From Streptomyces sp. RerS4 (GTDB lineage: Bacteria; Actinomycetota; Actinomycetes; Streptomycetales; Streptomycetaceae), in NCBI RefSeq assembly GCF_023515955.1, contig NZ_CP097322.1, positions 868,001 to 932,000 of the forward strand: a DNA stretch of 64,000 bases, read 5' to 3'. Each line of letters begins with the position of its first letter. Position 1 is the first letter of the stretch. The notes beneath the pieces were generated by a model. That model had not been told where the DNA came from. It did no database searches and saw only the letters and a list, made by a program, of their open reading frames with translations. Made by a program: the position numbers and the translations under genes. Shown in pieces: positions 47,321 to 54,964 of this stretch.

Positions 47321-48043
47321 GGTCGCCCCCGCGACATCGGGCCCGACATCAGGCCCGACACCAGGTCGGGCAGCGGGCTCAGATCGGCGGCCACCACGTC
47401 GGCGCCGTGCTCGCGCAGGGCCGCACCCCCGCCGGGCGTCCCGGCGCGGTCGATGCCGACGACCAGGCCGAAGTGGCCGCGCCGGCCCGCGTCCACGCCG
47501 GCGAGGGCGTCCTCCACCACGGCCGCGTGCGCGGGCTCCACTCCCAGGCGCCGGGCCGCTTCCCGGAATTCCGTCGACGACGAGCTCGAACGACCCGAGG
47601 AGCCCGGCCGCCTCCAGCAGGGGACGGGCATGGCGGGAGGCGGACACGGCAGCGCACCTCACCCCTGCCGCCGAGAGGGCTGCGAGGACCGGCTCCGCGT
47701 CGGCGAACGGCTCGACGGCCCGGTCCCGCAGGATCTCCGTGAAGGCCCTTTCCTTGCGGGCCGCGACCGCCCACACCGTGGCGCAGCCGGGTTCGTCGTC
47801 GGGTGTGCCCGGGAGCAGGCCGATCCCCCGCGCCGCCAGCAGGTCGGCGGCCCCGCCGTACCGGGGCTTGCCGTCGACCAGTTCCCGGTACTCCCGCTCG
47901 GCGTCGAAGGGCGGTTGGCGCGCTCCGCCGGTTCCCCACACCTCCAGGCAACCGTCGAATGCCGCCTTCCAGGCGGCCGCGTGCAGCACCGCGGAATCGA
48001 GCAGGACCCCGTCGGTGTCGAAGACGACGGCCCGGATCCGCAT
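47317..48043 (-). pseudogene. HAD hydrolase (beta-phosphoglucomutase-like), internally deleted and frameshifted
   Basis: The N-terminal half (ATG 48043) has HAD motif I AVVFDTDGVLLDS and motif II VSASRHARPLLEAAG, reading to SFELVVDGI near 47575. The C-terminal half, FREAARRLGVEPAHAAVVED then ALAGVDAGRRGHFGLVVGID, continues in another frame to the stop at 47317. Between VVDG and FREAA the residues expected in all relatives (the xxGKPAPDT segment with the conserved Lys) are missing. A deletion of roughly 40-50 bases, not a multiple of three, lies at the GGAATTCC near 47565. The gene overlaps the dehydrogenase remnant (TGATG) and the GH65 gene (ATGA). Either a real decayed gene or an assembly error. 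Confidence 0.82.
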
Positions 48044-48348
48044 CACCGACGCACCACGCGGCGGCCGGTGATCCGGACGAGGGCGACCGGCATCCAGTGC
48101 GTACGGCGGCCGCCCGCCCAGGGCAGGGAGCGCGCCACGGCGTCCAGCCGCCGGATGTCCTCGCCGTCGGTGACACCGACGACTTCAACGACTTCCTCCG
48201 GCACGTAGCCCTTGACGATGTGCGGGTCGGTGCCGCGGATGGTGCCGGCTTCGACACGGACCACCGCGTCGGCGGCGTCCTTGATGTCGGGGTCCGGAAC
48301 GTCCTGCCAGGAGATCTGTCCCGGACCGTGGAAGACGAGTGCCTTCAT
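48043..48348 (-). pseudogene. Zinc-dependent alcohol dehydrogenase N-terminal remnant
   Basis: A 101-residue frame whose first 50 residues (MKALVFHGPGQISWQDVPDP, then DIKDAADAVVRVEAGTIRGT) match the N-terminus of the alcohol dehydrogenases found in Streptomyces dormancy loci. The catalytic zinc Cys normally in CGTDLH is Arg (RGTDPH). After KGYVPE the sequence departs from the family; the remaining 50 residues are basic and unrecognised (WAGGRRTHWMPVALVRITGR). The nucleotide-binding domain is gone. The stop overlaps the HAD start by TGATG. It is probably inactive as a dehydrogenase, though the short protein may still be made. Confidence 0.75.
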
Positions 48349-48488
48349 GACGTCGCCCTCCCTTCCTGTCTCGCCGGGTATCGGTCACCTCCGGCCTGAC
48401 GTCGTGGAACGCGGGCGGGCATGGGCCGGACGGTCAGCCGGCGTTCTGCTGGCCGACCCGGCCGACGTCACCGCGTCGGGGCCCGGCG

Positions 48489-48938
48489 TCACTCGACAGG
48501 CACGTCCGGCCGGACGATCGTCACCGGGCAGGGAGCATGGAGCGCCACCTGCTGGCTCACCGAACCGAGCAGGGCCCTGCGGAAGCCGCCGCGGCCGCGA
48601 CTGCCCACGACCAGGATGTCGGCGCCCTCGGCCGCGTCCACCAGGACCTCGGTGGCATTGCCACGCACCAGGCGTTCGTGGACCAGGGAGCCGCCCTCCT
48701 CGCCGAGGACCGCACGGACCTCCTCGACCAGACGCCGCTCCGCTTCTTCCTCGTCGAATGCGGTATCCACCGCCGGGGCCGACCACGACGCCGTGCCGGG
48801 TACGTCCCACGCCGCGACCGCCTCCACTCTCCCGCCCACGAGGCCCGCGTACCGGACCGCCCAGCGCAGCGCGGCCTGGGAAGAGGGCGAGCCGTCGACG
48901 CCCACCACGACCCGTGGAGCCCCATCCTGCCTGTCCAT
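48489..48938 (-). CDS. Universal stress protein (single UspA domain)
   Basis: A 149-residue Usp protein starting MDRQDGAPRVVVGVDGSPSS at 48938, with AAGGTGAAGG upstream. It carries the ATP-binding signature GSRGRGGFRRALLGSVSQQV near the C-terminus and the first-strand Asp (VGVDGS) near residue 15. Usp proteins of this type bind ATP and are induced in hypoxia and stationary phase. It is the first gene of the dormancy island, downstream of the duplicated split-barrel gene on the same strand. The 221 bp between them contain the left edge of duplicated segment copy 1 and no obvious gene. Confidence 0.92.
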   Translation of the reverse strand: MDRQDGAPRVVVGVDGSPSSQAALRWAVRYAGLVGGRVEAVAAWDVPGTASWSAPAVDTAFDEEEAERRLVEEVRAVLGEEGGSLVHERLVRGNATEVLVDAAEGADILVVGSRGRGGFRRALLGSVSQQVALHAPCPVTIVRPDVPVE

Positions 48939-49159
48939 CGCCTTCACCTTCCGACGCCCATACCTCCACAGTGTCCGAGCCGCGAACACACCGCCATGCG
49001 AGGTTGGCAACCGTTTGATGCCGCTGCCGGAGGAGCCGAAACCTCACTACGACCCGGCGACCACGACGCTGACTCCTTCGGGACTCCACGCGGCCTCTGC
49101 CGCACCATCGTGCAGCGCGAACGGGCACATGCGCTTGAAGCGAGCGAGGGGGCCGACCG

Positions 49160-49630
49160 CTACGGGCTACGCTCACGCAGGCGGAAGCCGGTGACCACGT
49201 CGGGCCTGATCCGGACGGCACCTGAAGCCGTGCCCTCGACCCAAGGTCGCAGGAGATGCGCGTAGCGCTCGATCTCGTCCTGATCGGTGACGGCGGTGGC
49301 GTAGCCGGTGGCGACCACGCTCCACCCGAGGTGTTCGTCCGGATCGATGTCGTCGGCTTCGTAGGCGACGACGACTCCCGGGCCTTCCTGGGCCGCGAGC
49401 AGGGCCGTCAGCGTCGAGCCGTCATGGACGCGGATGATGATGTCGCCGGCGTCGAGGAGGTGGTGGACCGGGCGGACGACGGGCAGCGCGTGGCGGGTGA
49501 AGACGATGCGGCCCAGTTCCACGGTGCCGAGCAGTTCCAGCGCCTCAGCCGCGGCGAGTTCCTCCGTCTGCCGCTCCGGCCTGCGGGGCCAAGCCGGACT
49601 GCTGATCGTACCGGCCGCATGGATCTCCAT
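49160..49630 (-). CDS. FMN-binding split-barrel protein (pyridoxamine 5'-phosphate oxidase-like), copy 1
   Basis: A 156-residue protein starting MEIHAAGTISSPAWPRRPER at 49630; the start is placed by alignment to copy 2. The split-barrel core is seen in ELGRIVFTRHALPVVRPVHH, GDIIIRVHDGSTLTALL and WSVVATGYATAVTDQDEIER, with a C-terminal RIRPDVVTGFRL strand. Similar proteins in mycobacterial DosR and Streptomyces Osd regulons bind FMN, F420 or haem-related cofactors; which one is not known here. It follows the frameshifted SHOCT gene by 55 bp on the same strand. Confidence 0.9.
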   Translation of the reverse strand: MEIHAAGTISSPAWPRRPERQTEELAAAEALELLGTVELGRIVFTRHALPVVRPVHHLLDAGDIIIRVHDGSTLTALLAAQEGPGVVVAYEADDIDPDEHLGWSVVATGYATAVTDQDEIERYAHLLRPWVEGTASGAVRIRPDVVTGFRLRERSP

Positions 49631-49685
49631 CACGGGCACCTTGGTGTAGCGGAGGGACGGCGGGACCGTACCCGCCGATGGCATC

Positions 49686-49969
49686 TCACGGGGACGTGGT
49701 CCCGGGGGCGTGGCTGCGGAGTACCGCGAGCCGCCGGGTGTACTCCTCGTCGTCGATCTCGCCTCTGGCGTAGCGGTCCGCCAGAAGGGTCTCGGCCCCC
49801 TTGGCGGAGGCAGTAGGCGGGGCGAGTGCCGTTCGTCCGTCCGTAGCGTCTCGTCTGAGGGCGCGAATTACGAGGGCGGCCGCTGCGATGATCAGGGCCC
49901 AGACGATCAGTGTCGTGAGGGAATTGCGAACCAGCCCCAGGCGCCCATGCCGTGACCGTTCCAGTACAT
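49686..49969 (-). pseudogene. SHOCT-domain small membrane protein, copy 1, one-base deletion
   Basis: The start at 49969 encodes MYWNGHGMGAWGWFA and then leaves frame (ending IPSRH, stop). Compared with copy 2 one G is missing in the TTCGCCATG segment (TTCGCAAT in copy 1, near 49922-49928). Restoring it gives a membrane helix, a linker with RRDATDGRTALAP and a SHOCT motif, ADRYARGEIDDEEYTRRL, ending at a TGA at 49686. As read, only a 20-residue peptide would be made. Copy 2 encodes the intact protein. Could be a true mutation or a base-call error; the other copy's cNMP gene has the reverse type of problem. Confidence 0.8.
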
Positions 49970-50052
49970 CTCACACCTGCCGGATCGAGGGGGCGGGGGC
50001 CGCTGTTGGGCCGTCCGCTGCCAGGATCTCCGGCTGCGCCGAGCCGGGGCAT

Positions 50053-50088
50053 GGGCCGATCGGCCCCCGGAGGGGACCAGAGGGTCCC
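50053..50088. promoter_or_regulatory. Paired palindromes, DevR/OsdR-box-like, copy 1
   Basis: Two sites: GGGCCGATCGGCCC (50053-50066, perfect) and GGGACC-AGAG-GGTCCC (50073-50088, perfect). Their centres are 21 bp apart, two helical turns. They lie between the divergent SHOCT (start 49969) and cNMP (start 50147) genes. The core resembles the mycobacterial DosR box GGGACT...AGTCCC, and a DosR-type response regulator is encoded at 55694, so cooperative binding by that regulator is proposed. Copy 2 (54381-54415) keeps the same spacing. Confidence 0.75.
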
Positions 50089-50146
50089 TACATGGATGGG
50101 CACCGGCTGCAGAGACTGGAAACGGACTCGACCAAGGAGGCCCGTC

Positions 50147-50611
50147 ATGAGCACCCCCTCCCCCATCCGCTTCGCCGCGGCCATGCCTGCCGACTGCCGG
50201 TCCCGCCTGATGGAACTCGCCCGGGAGGTGAACTTCGCCGAAGGTACGCGTCTCTTCCGCGAGGGCGGTCACGCGGACCGCTTCTGGATCGTCCGGTCCG
50301 GCACCGTCGCCTTGGACGTCCACGTGCCCGGTCGGCGCGCGGCCGTCATCGAGAGCCTCGGCGCCGGCGAGCTGGTCGGCTGCTCCTGGTTGTTCAAGCC
50401 CCCCACCTGGCGGCTCGGCGCCGAGGCGATGACTCCCGTACGCGCGTACGAGTTCGACGCGGCGGGCGTTCGGACGCTGATGGACGCCGACCCCCGCTTC
50501 GGCTCGGCCCTCGGGCAGTGGGTCGCGCAGGTCCTCGCCCACCGGCTGCAGGCCGCCCGGGTCCGTCTGCTCGATCTCTACGCGCCCTACGGCAGCGGCA
50601 GCTTCCTCTGA
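50147..50611 (+). CDS. Short Crp-like cyclic-nucleotide-binding protein, copy 1
   Basis: A 154-residue protein with only a cNMP-binding domain and no HTH, starting MSTPSPIRFAAAMPADCRSR at 50147 with AAGGAGG at 50134-50140. The beta-roll is seen in REVNFAEGTRLFREGGHADR, FWIVRSGTVALDVHVPGRRA and ESLGAGELVGCSWLF. The phosphate-binding cassette lacks the usual Arg-Ser/Thr pair, so nucleotide binding is doubtful and it may use another small ligand or act as a protein partner. The next gene (CBS) follows after 26 bp and is probably in the same operon. Copy 2 is frameshifted. Confidence 0.88.
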   Translation: MSTPSPIRFAAAMPADCRSRLMELAREVNFAEGTRLFREGGHADRFWIVRSGTVALDVHVPGRRAAVIESLGAGELVGCSWLFKPPTWRLGAEAMTPVRAYEFDAAGVRTLMDADPRFGSALGQWVAQVLAHRLQAARVRLLDLYAPYGSGSFL

Positions 50612-50637
50612 ATCATTCGCACGGCGAGGAGCCGGTC

Positions 50638-51264
50638 ATGCCCGCATTCCGCTACACCGTCAGTGACGTCATGACACATACCGCCGTCGCGATCGGTCGC
50701 GAAGCGTCCTACAAGGAGATCGTCGAGCTGATGCACCAGTGGAAGGTCAGCGCGGTCCCCGTTCTGGAGGGCGAAGGCCGGGTCGTCGGCGTCGTGTCCG
50801 AGGCGGACCTGCTGCCGAAGGAGGAGTTCCGCCGTACGGATCCCGCGCTTCCCGACCAGCTGGACGAGGCGTCGAAGGCCGGCGCGGTGCCGGCCGAGGA
50901 GCTCATGTCGAGCCCGGCGATCACCGTGCACCCCGACGCTCCCGTCGCCGAAGCCGCCCGGATCATGGCCCGCAGGCGCGTCAAGCGCCTGCCCGTGGTG
51001 AACGACCTCGGCATGTTGGAGGGCATCGTCAGCCGCGCCGACCTCCTGAAGGTCTTCCTCCGCACCGACGACGAACTCACAGCCGAGATCAGCGAGAGCG
51101 TCGTCAAGCGCCTCTTCCCGCTCTCCCACGAGTCCGTCAAGGTCACCGTGTCCCACGGCGTCGCCAGCCTGACCGGCCAGGTCGGGGACAGCAGCCGGAT
51201 CCCCCTGGCCGAACCGTCCGGACCAGACACGGCGCGATCGAGCGCGCCACGGCACGCGGTCTGA
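50638..51264 (+). CDS. CBS-pair protein with altered, truncated BON end, copy 1
   Basis: A 208-residue protein starting MPASRYTVSDVMTHTAVAIG-like (MPAFRYTVSDVMTHTAVAIG) at 50638. Two CBS motifs, residues 8-60 (VGVVSEADLLPKEEFRR) and 88-140 (ELMSSPAITVHPDAPVAEAA, RLPVVNDLGMLEGIVSRADL), form a Bateman module for adenine nucleotides. The following BON-like part (SVKVTVSHGVASLTGQVGDS) stops resembling the family at IPLAEPSGPDTARSSAPRHA, whereas copy 2 continues with a full BON domain. A recombination or deletion near 51220 probably replaced the true C-terminus. It follows the cNMP gene by 26 bp. Confidence 0.85.
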   Translation: MPAFRYTVSDVMTHTAVAIGREASYKEIVELMHQWKVSAVPVLEGEGRVVGVVSEADLLPKEEFRRTDPALPDQLDEASKAGAVPAEELMSSPAITVHPDAPVAEAARIMARRRVKRLPVVNDLGMLEGIVSRADLLKVFLRTDDELTAEISESVVKRLFPLSHESVKVTVSHGVASLTGQVGDSSRIPLAEPSGPDTARSSAPRHAV

Positions 51265-51311
51265 TTCAGGCTAAGTTGCGTCCACAGTCGCTCCACGAGG
51301 TGAGGGAACTG

Positions 51312-51647
51312 ATGGGCCGACGACGTCTCCTCGGGAACCTGCTCCAGCGGTACGGCGAGAACGGGCGCCTGCGGCACGCCGTACACGATGCCATCAGCAT
51401 TGCCGAGCACACTCATCCCGAAAAACCCCTCCTTGTGGCAGCGGCGCGCGAGGCCCGCGAGGAGCTCGGCCGTCGGCATCCCGATGTTTACAAACTCATC
51501 CGCAACCTTCTCGAACCACATCTGACGCGGTATGGACGGCTGCGGCTACGGAGCGCTCAAGACAGACAGCAGGTTCGCCGCGAAGTCATGCCGGCCCTCC
51601 TGGAACTGGACAGGACCGCAGCTCCACCGAGGCAGCTCCTACACTGA
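51312..51647 (+). CDS. Possible small helical protein, or fragment of a larger gene
   Basis: An open frame of 111 residues with ATG at 51312 and GAGGG five bases upstream. The product is helical and charged (GRLRHAVHDAISIAEHTHPE, ELGRRHPDVYKLIRNLLEPH). The frame also reads open upstream to about 51225 with plausible sequence (TARGLIQAKLRPQSLHEVRE), which suggests the 5' part of a larger gene was cut off at the point where the CBS copy 1 C-terminus becomes abnormal. Third-position GC is lower than in neighbours, hinting at foreign origin. It is the only gene candidate in the 426-bp gap 51265-51690. No family recognised. Confidence 0.4.
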   Translation: MGRRRLLGNLLQRYGENGRLRHAVHDAISIAEHTHPEKPLLVAAAREAREELGRRHPDVYKLIRNLLEPHLTRYGRLRLRSAQDRQQVRREVMPALLELDRTAAPPRQLLH

Positions 51648-51690
51648 TCCTCCCGTCTTCGGCGCCCGGCTACTCGGTCATGAGACCTGC

Positions 51691-53394
51691 TCAGAGGGCT
51701 GGATCGTGGCCCATGACGCGTTGCCAGTCCCGATAGGCGGCAACGGCTGTGGGGAGCGTGGGGAAGATGCGCTCCGGGCCGATCTTCGCTGTCATGCCGT
51801 AGGCGTCGAGGGGCCGGCGCAGGTCCTGCTTGACGCGGGCGAGCGCGAACACGATATCCCGTTGGGTAAGTTCGGAGCGCAGGGCCTCGACGGCGTCGAG
51901 GGCGGTGATGTCGACCTCGACGTTGGCCTCGGTGTTCAGGACGAACCAGTGCACAGGTTCGTCCTGGACCGCCACCGAGGCCAGCGCCCGGCGGCGGAAG
52001 TCCTCGGCGTTCGCGAAGAACAACGGTGAGTCGTAGCGGTAGATGAGGAGGCCGGGAATGGTGCGCGCGCTCGGATAGTCGTCGACGTCGTGCATGCCGG
52101 CCAGGCCCGGGACGATTCCCTCGACGGCGTCGTGGGGTCGGGCGACCCGCGTGAGGAGTTCGGCGACGGACAGCGCCACGGCGAGGAGCACGCCGTACAG
52201 GATGCCGAGGGCGAGGACGCCGAGTCCGCAGCCGAGGGCGAGCAGGAACTCGCGGCGTCGGAAGGCTGCCAGCCTGCGGAATTCGCTCACCTCGACGAGG
52301 CGCAGGGCGGCATAGACGACGATGGCGCCGAGGGCGGCGGAGGGGGTGTGGGCGAGCACCGGGCCGAGGAAGAGGAGGACGCCGGCCACGCAGGCGGCGC
52401 CGACGAGGGAGTACACCTGGGTACGGGCTCCCGAGGAGTCCGCGAGGGCGGTGCGGCTGGCGCTGCTGCTGACCGGGAAGCCGTGCAGGACTCCGGCGCC
52501 GAGGTTCGCCGCGCCGAGGGCCAGCAGCTCGCGGTTCGCGTCCAGGGGGTGTGGGTCGTCGTGCCGGGCGAAGGCGCGTGCGGTCAGGACCACGTCGGTG
52601 TAGCCGACGAGCAGAACGCCGAGAGCCGGGAGCACCAGGGCGGTGAGGTCAGTCAGCCGGGGCAGAACAAAACCCGGCAAGCCGGTCGGGACCGCGCCGA
52701 TGATGTCGATTCCCTGGTCCTCGTCCAGTGCGAAGACCGTCACCACCGCTGTTGCGAGAACGAGGACAACGAGTGGTCCGGGCAGAGCACGCCACAGCAG
52801 AGGCAGGGTGAACAGAAGGAGCAGGCAGCCCGCGGCCATTACGGTCGTGGGCCAGTGCAGGTCGCCGATGTGCCGGAGGAACGAGAAGAGCTGGGGGAAG
52901 AACCCCGATCCGCTGCCGCTGGTCCCGGTGAGGCGGGGCAGCTGATCCACGATCATGATGAAGGCGACTCCAGCCAGGTAGCCGACTAGCACGGGCCTGG
53001 AGAGAAGGTCGGCCAGGAAGCCGAGCCGGATGGCCCACGCGACCAAACAGAGCAGGCCGACGACGAGGGCCAGGGCTGCGGCGAGCGCCGCGTAGCGCGT
53101 GGGGTCGCCGGCTGCGAGCGGCCCGACGGCCACGGCGGTCATGAGGGCGGTGGTCGACTCCGGTCCGACGGACAGCAGGCGCGAGGTGCCGCTCGCGGCA
53201 TACAGGACCATGGCCGGCAGGACGGCCCACAGGCCGACGACCGGGGGAAGACCTGCCACGCCCGCGTAGGCCATGACCTGGGGGACCAGGTAGGCGGCGA
53301 CCGTGATCCCGGCCAGGACGTCGCCGCGTAACCAGTTCCTCCGGTAGCCACGGAAGGCGGGCGGGATCGCAGCGATCCGTCCGTGCTTCGGCAT
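51691..53394 (-). CDS. SulP family anion transporter with STAS domain, TTA codon at Leu22
   Basis: A 567-residue transporter starting MPKHGRIAAIPPAFRGYRRN at 53394 with GGAGGTGCC directly upstream. The SulP motif is AYLVPQVMAYAGVAGLPPVV near residue 35, followed by 10-12 helices including TGLPGFVLPRLTDL and NLGAGVLHGFPVSSSASRTA. A STAS domain covers residues 430-560. Substrates in the family are sulfate, bicarbonate or other anions. Leu22 (NWLRGD) is encoded by TTA at 53329-53331, so expression should depend on bldA and be late. It lies between the two duplicated modules on the minus strand and is not part of either. Confidence 0.93.
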   Translation of the reverse strand: MPKHGRIAAIPPAFRGYRRNWLRGDVLAGITVAAYLVPQVMAYAGVAGLPPVVGLWAVLPAMVLYAASGTSRLLSVGPESTTALMTAVAVGPLAAGDPTRYAALAAALALVVGLLCLVAWAIRLGFLADLLSRPVLVGYLAGVAFIMIVDQLPRLTGTSGSGSGFFPQLFSFLRHIGDLHWPTTVMAAGCLLLLFTLPLLWRALPGPLVVLVLATAVVTVFALDEDQGIDIIGAVPTGLPGFVLPRLTDLTALVLPALGVLLVGYTDVVLTARAFARHDDPHPLDANRELLALGAANLGAGVLHGFPVSSSASRTALADSSGARTQVYSLVGAACVAGVLLFLGPVLAHTPSAALGAIVVYAALRLVEVSEFRRLAAFRRREFLLALGCGLGVLALGILYGVLLAVALSVAELLTRVARPHDAVEGIVPGLAGMHDVDDYPSARTIPGLLIYRYDSPLFFANAEDFRRRALASVAVQDEPVHWFVLNTEANVEVDITALDAVEALRSELTQRDIVFALARVKQDLRRPLDAYGMTAKIGPERIFPTLPTAVAAYRDWQRVMGHDPAL

Positions 53395-53484
53395 GGCACC
53401 TCCGGAACTCCATTCGGGCCTGTGCCTCACCATGGTGCCGGGCGGAGGGCTGCAAGGAGGTGAAGCGCGCGAGTGGGCCGACCT

Positions 53485-53964
53485 CTACGGGCTGCCCTCA
53501 CGCAGCCGGAAGCCGGTGATCAGGTCGGGCCTGATCCGGATGGCGCCCGATGCGGTGCCCTCGACCCAAGGCTGCAGGAGGTGCGCGTAGCGCTCGATCT
53601 CGCTGGGGGCGGTGACGGCGGTGGCGTAGCCGGTGGCTACCACGCTCCACCCCAGGCGTTCGCCTTGATCGATGAAGTCGGCTTCGTACGCGACGACCAC
53701 GCCCGCATCCCCCTGGGCCGCGAGCAGGGCTGCCAGCGTCAAGCCGTCCTGGACCTGGACGATGATGTCGCCGGCGTCGAGAAGGTGGTTGACGGGGCGC
53801 ACCGCGGGCAGCGCGTGACGGGTGAACACGATCCGGCCCAGTTCGACGGTGCCCAGCAGCCGCAGCGCCTCGTCAGCGCTGAGCTCTTCCATCTGCCGTC
53901 TCGGCATGCTGACGGAAGGCGAGCTGGTGATCGTACCGGCCGGGTCGCTCTTCATCGTGGGCAT
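53485..53964 (-). CDS. FMN-binding split-barrel protein, copy 2
   Basis: A 159-residue paralogue of 49160-49630, start 53964 or 53955 (MKSDPAGTITSSPSVSMPRR). The barrel strands ELGRIVFTRHALPAVRPVNH and WSVVATGYATAVTAPSEIER and the C-terminal RIRPDLITGFRLREG are conserved with copy 1 with scattered changes (for example the His of VRPVHH is Asn here, which could alter cofactor contacts). It follows the intact SHOCT gene by 49 bp, and its stop is 90 bp from the SulP start. Confidence 0.9.
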   Translation of the reverse strand: MPTMKSDPAGTITSSPSVSMPRRQMEELSADEALRLLGTVELGRIVFTRHALPAVRPVNHLLDAGDIIVQVQDGLTLAALLAAQGDAGVVVAYEADFIDQGERLGWSVVATGYATAVTAPSEIERYAHLLQPWVEGTASGAIRIRPDLITGFRLREGSP

Positions 53965-54013
53965 CCTCGGTCAAGCGGGCGGGACGCCGGTGCCCTTGCC
54001 CGCTGTTGGCTTC

Positions 54014-54298
54014 TCAAAGGGGCGTGGGCCCAGGGGCGTGGCTTCGCAGCACCGCAAGCCGCCGGCTGTACTCCTCGTCGTCGATCTCGCCTCTGGCGAA
54101 TCGTTCCGCGAGAAGCCTCTCGGCCCCCCTGTCGGAGGCTGCGTACGGCGCGGCTGTTGTGCGCCCGTCCGCACCATCTCGCCTGAGAGCGCGGACCACG
54201 AGGACGGTCGCTGCGACGATCAGGGTCCAGACGATCAGCGTGGTGAGGGACATGGCGAACCATCCCCAGGCCCCCATGCCATGGCCATTCCAGTACAT
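54014..54298 (-). CDS. Small SHOCT-domain membrane protein, copy 2 (intact)
   Basis: A 94-residue protein starting MYWNGHGMGAWGWFAMSLTT at 54298. One membrane helix (MSLTTLIVWTLIVAATVLVV) spans residues 16-35, then a basic linker and a C-terminal SHOCT motif, LLAERFARGEIDDEEYSRRL (residues 65-84). SHOCT motifs are short amphipathic modules often found at the end of membrane or filament-associated proteins. The opening MYWNGHGMGAWG is rich in Trp, Gly and His. It is divergent from the cNMP gene across the paired palindromes and is read together with the split-barrel gene. Confidence 0.87.
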   Translation of the reverse strand: MYWNGHGMGAWGWFAMSLTTLIVWTLIVAATVLVVRALRRDGADGRTTAAPYAASDRGAERLLAERFARGEIDDEEYSRRLAVLRSHAPGPTPL

Positions 54299-54380
54299 CG
54301 CGCACCTGCCAGGTGGACGGGTCGACGGCCGCGAGCCGGCCATCTGATGCCAGGATCTCTGGCTGCGCCGTCCTCGGCAT

Positions 54381-54415
54381 GGGCCAGTCGGCCCATAGAC
54401 GGGACCGGAGGGCCC
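54381..54415. promoter_or_regulatory. Paired palindromes, DevR/OsdR-box-like, copy 2
   Basis: GGGCC-AGTC-GGCCC (54381-54394) and GGGACC-GGAG-GGCCC (54401-54415), centres 21 bp apart as in copy 1, between the divergent SHOCT (54298) and cNMP (54473) starts. Both have drifted slightly in the spacer or one arm, while the core and the spacing are kept, which indicates selection for regulation of both modules. Confidence 0.7.
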
Positions 54416-54472
54416 ATGCCTGAGCCGGCGGGAACGCCAAGACTGAAGACGGACTCGAACAGGAGGCCGTTC

Positions 54473-54938
54473 ATGAGCACCCCTTCACCCACCCGTATCT
54501 CCGAGGCGCTGCCCGCCGACTGCCGCTCCCGTCTGAATGGAACTGGCCCACGAGGTCAATTTCGACGAGGGGGCCCATCTCTTTCGCGAGGGTGGCCACG
54601 CCGATCGGTTCTGGATCGTCCGGTCCGGAACCGTGACCTTGGACGTCCATGTACCTGGGCGGCGCGCCGCCGTCATCGAGAGCCTCGGCGCCGGCCAGTT
54701 GGTCGGCTGCTCGTGGCTCTTCAAGCCGTACTCCTGGCGCCTGGGCGCCGAGGCGATGACACCTGTCCGTGCGTACGAGTTCGATGCGGAGCGCGTACGG
54801 ACGCTGATGGACGCCGACGCCGCCTTCGGCTCTGCCCTGGGCCACTGGGTCGGGCAGGTCCTCGCCAACCGGCTGCAGGCCGCCCGCGTGCGCCTTCTCG
54901 ATCTGTACGCGCCCTACGGCAGCGGCAGCTTCCTTTGA
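54473..54938 (+). pseudogene. cNMP-binding protein, copy 2, one-base insertion
   Basis: ATG at 54473 with AGGAGG upstream encodes MSTPSPTRISEALPADCRSR, like copy 1, then shifts because of an extra A at 54536-54537 (CTGAATGG versus CTGATGG in copy 1). The rest of the domain (FREGGHADRFWIVRSGTVTL, GAGQLVGCSWLFKPYSWRLG) is in the frame of an internal ATG at 54537, which could give a 133-residue protein lacking the first strand but has no ribosome site. The +1 frame runs through the next gene. Likely non-functional or a base-call error; copy 1 is intact. Confidence 0.8.
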
Positions 54939-54964
54939 TCGTCCGTACCGCGAAGGAGCCGGTC

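Larger units (their letters stand above)
49075..51220. repeat. Segmental duplication, copy 1 (split barrel, SHOCT, cNMP, CBS)
   Basis: The stretch from about 49075 to about 51220 is homologous in the same order and orientation to about 53400-55545: genes, intergenic palindromes and even flanking sequence before the split-barrel gene stop. Outer limits are estimated by eye from where similarity stops. The SulP gene lies between copies. Divergence is moderate (many silent and some coding differences), so the duplication is not recent. Confidence 0.85.

Noticed and set aside
48423-48435. GGGCC-GGAC-GGTC near the dehydrogenase remnant as a regulator box
   Set aside because: Only part of the second arm matches and it is not centred on a clear promoter.
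50709-51521. Minus-strand open frame covering the CBS copy 1 gene and the 51.3 kb region
   Set aside because: It is antisense to the conserved CBS domains; its first part near 51400-51520 has no family features and weak codon bias.
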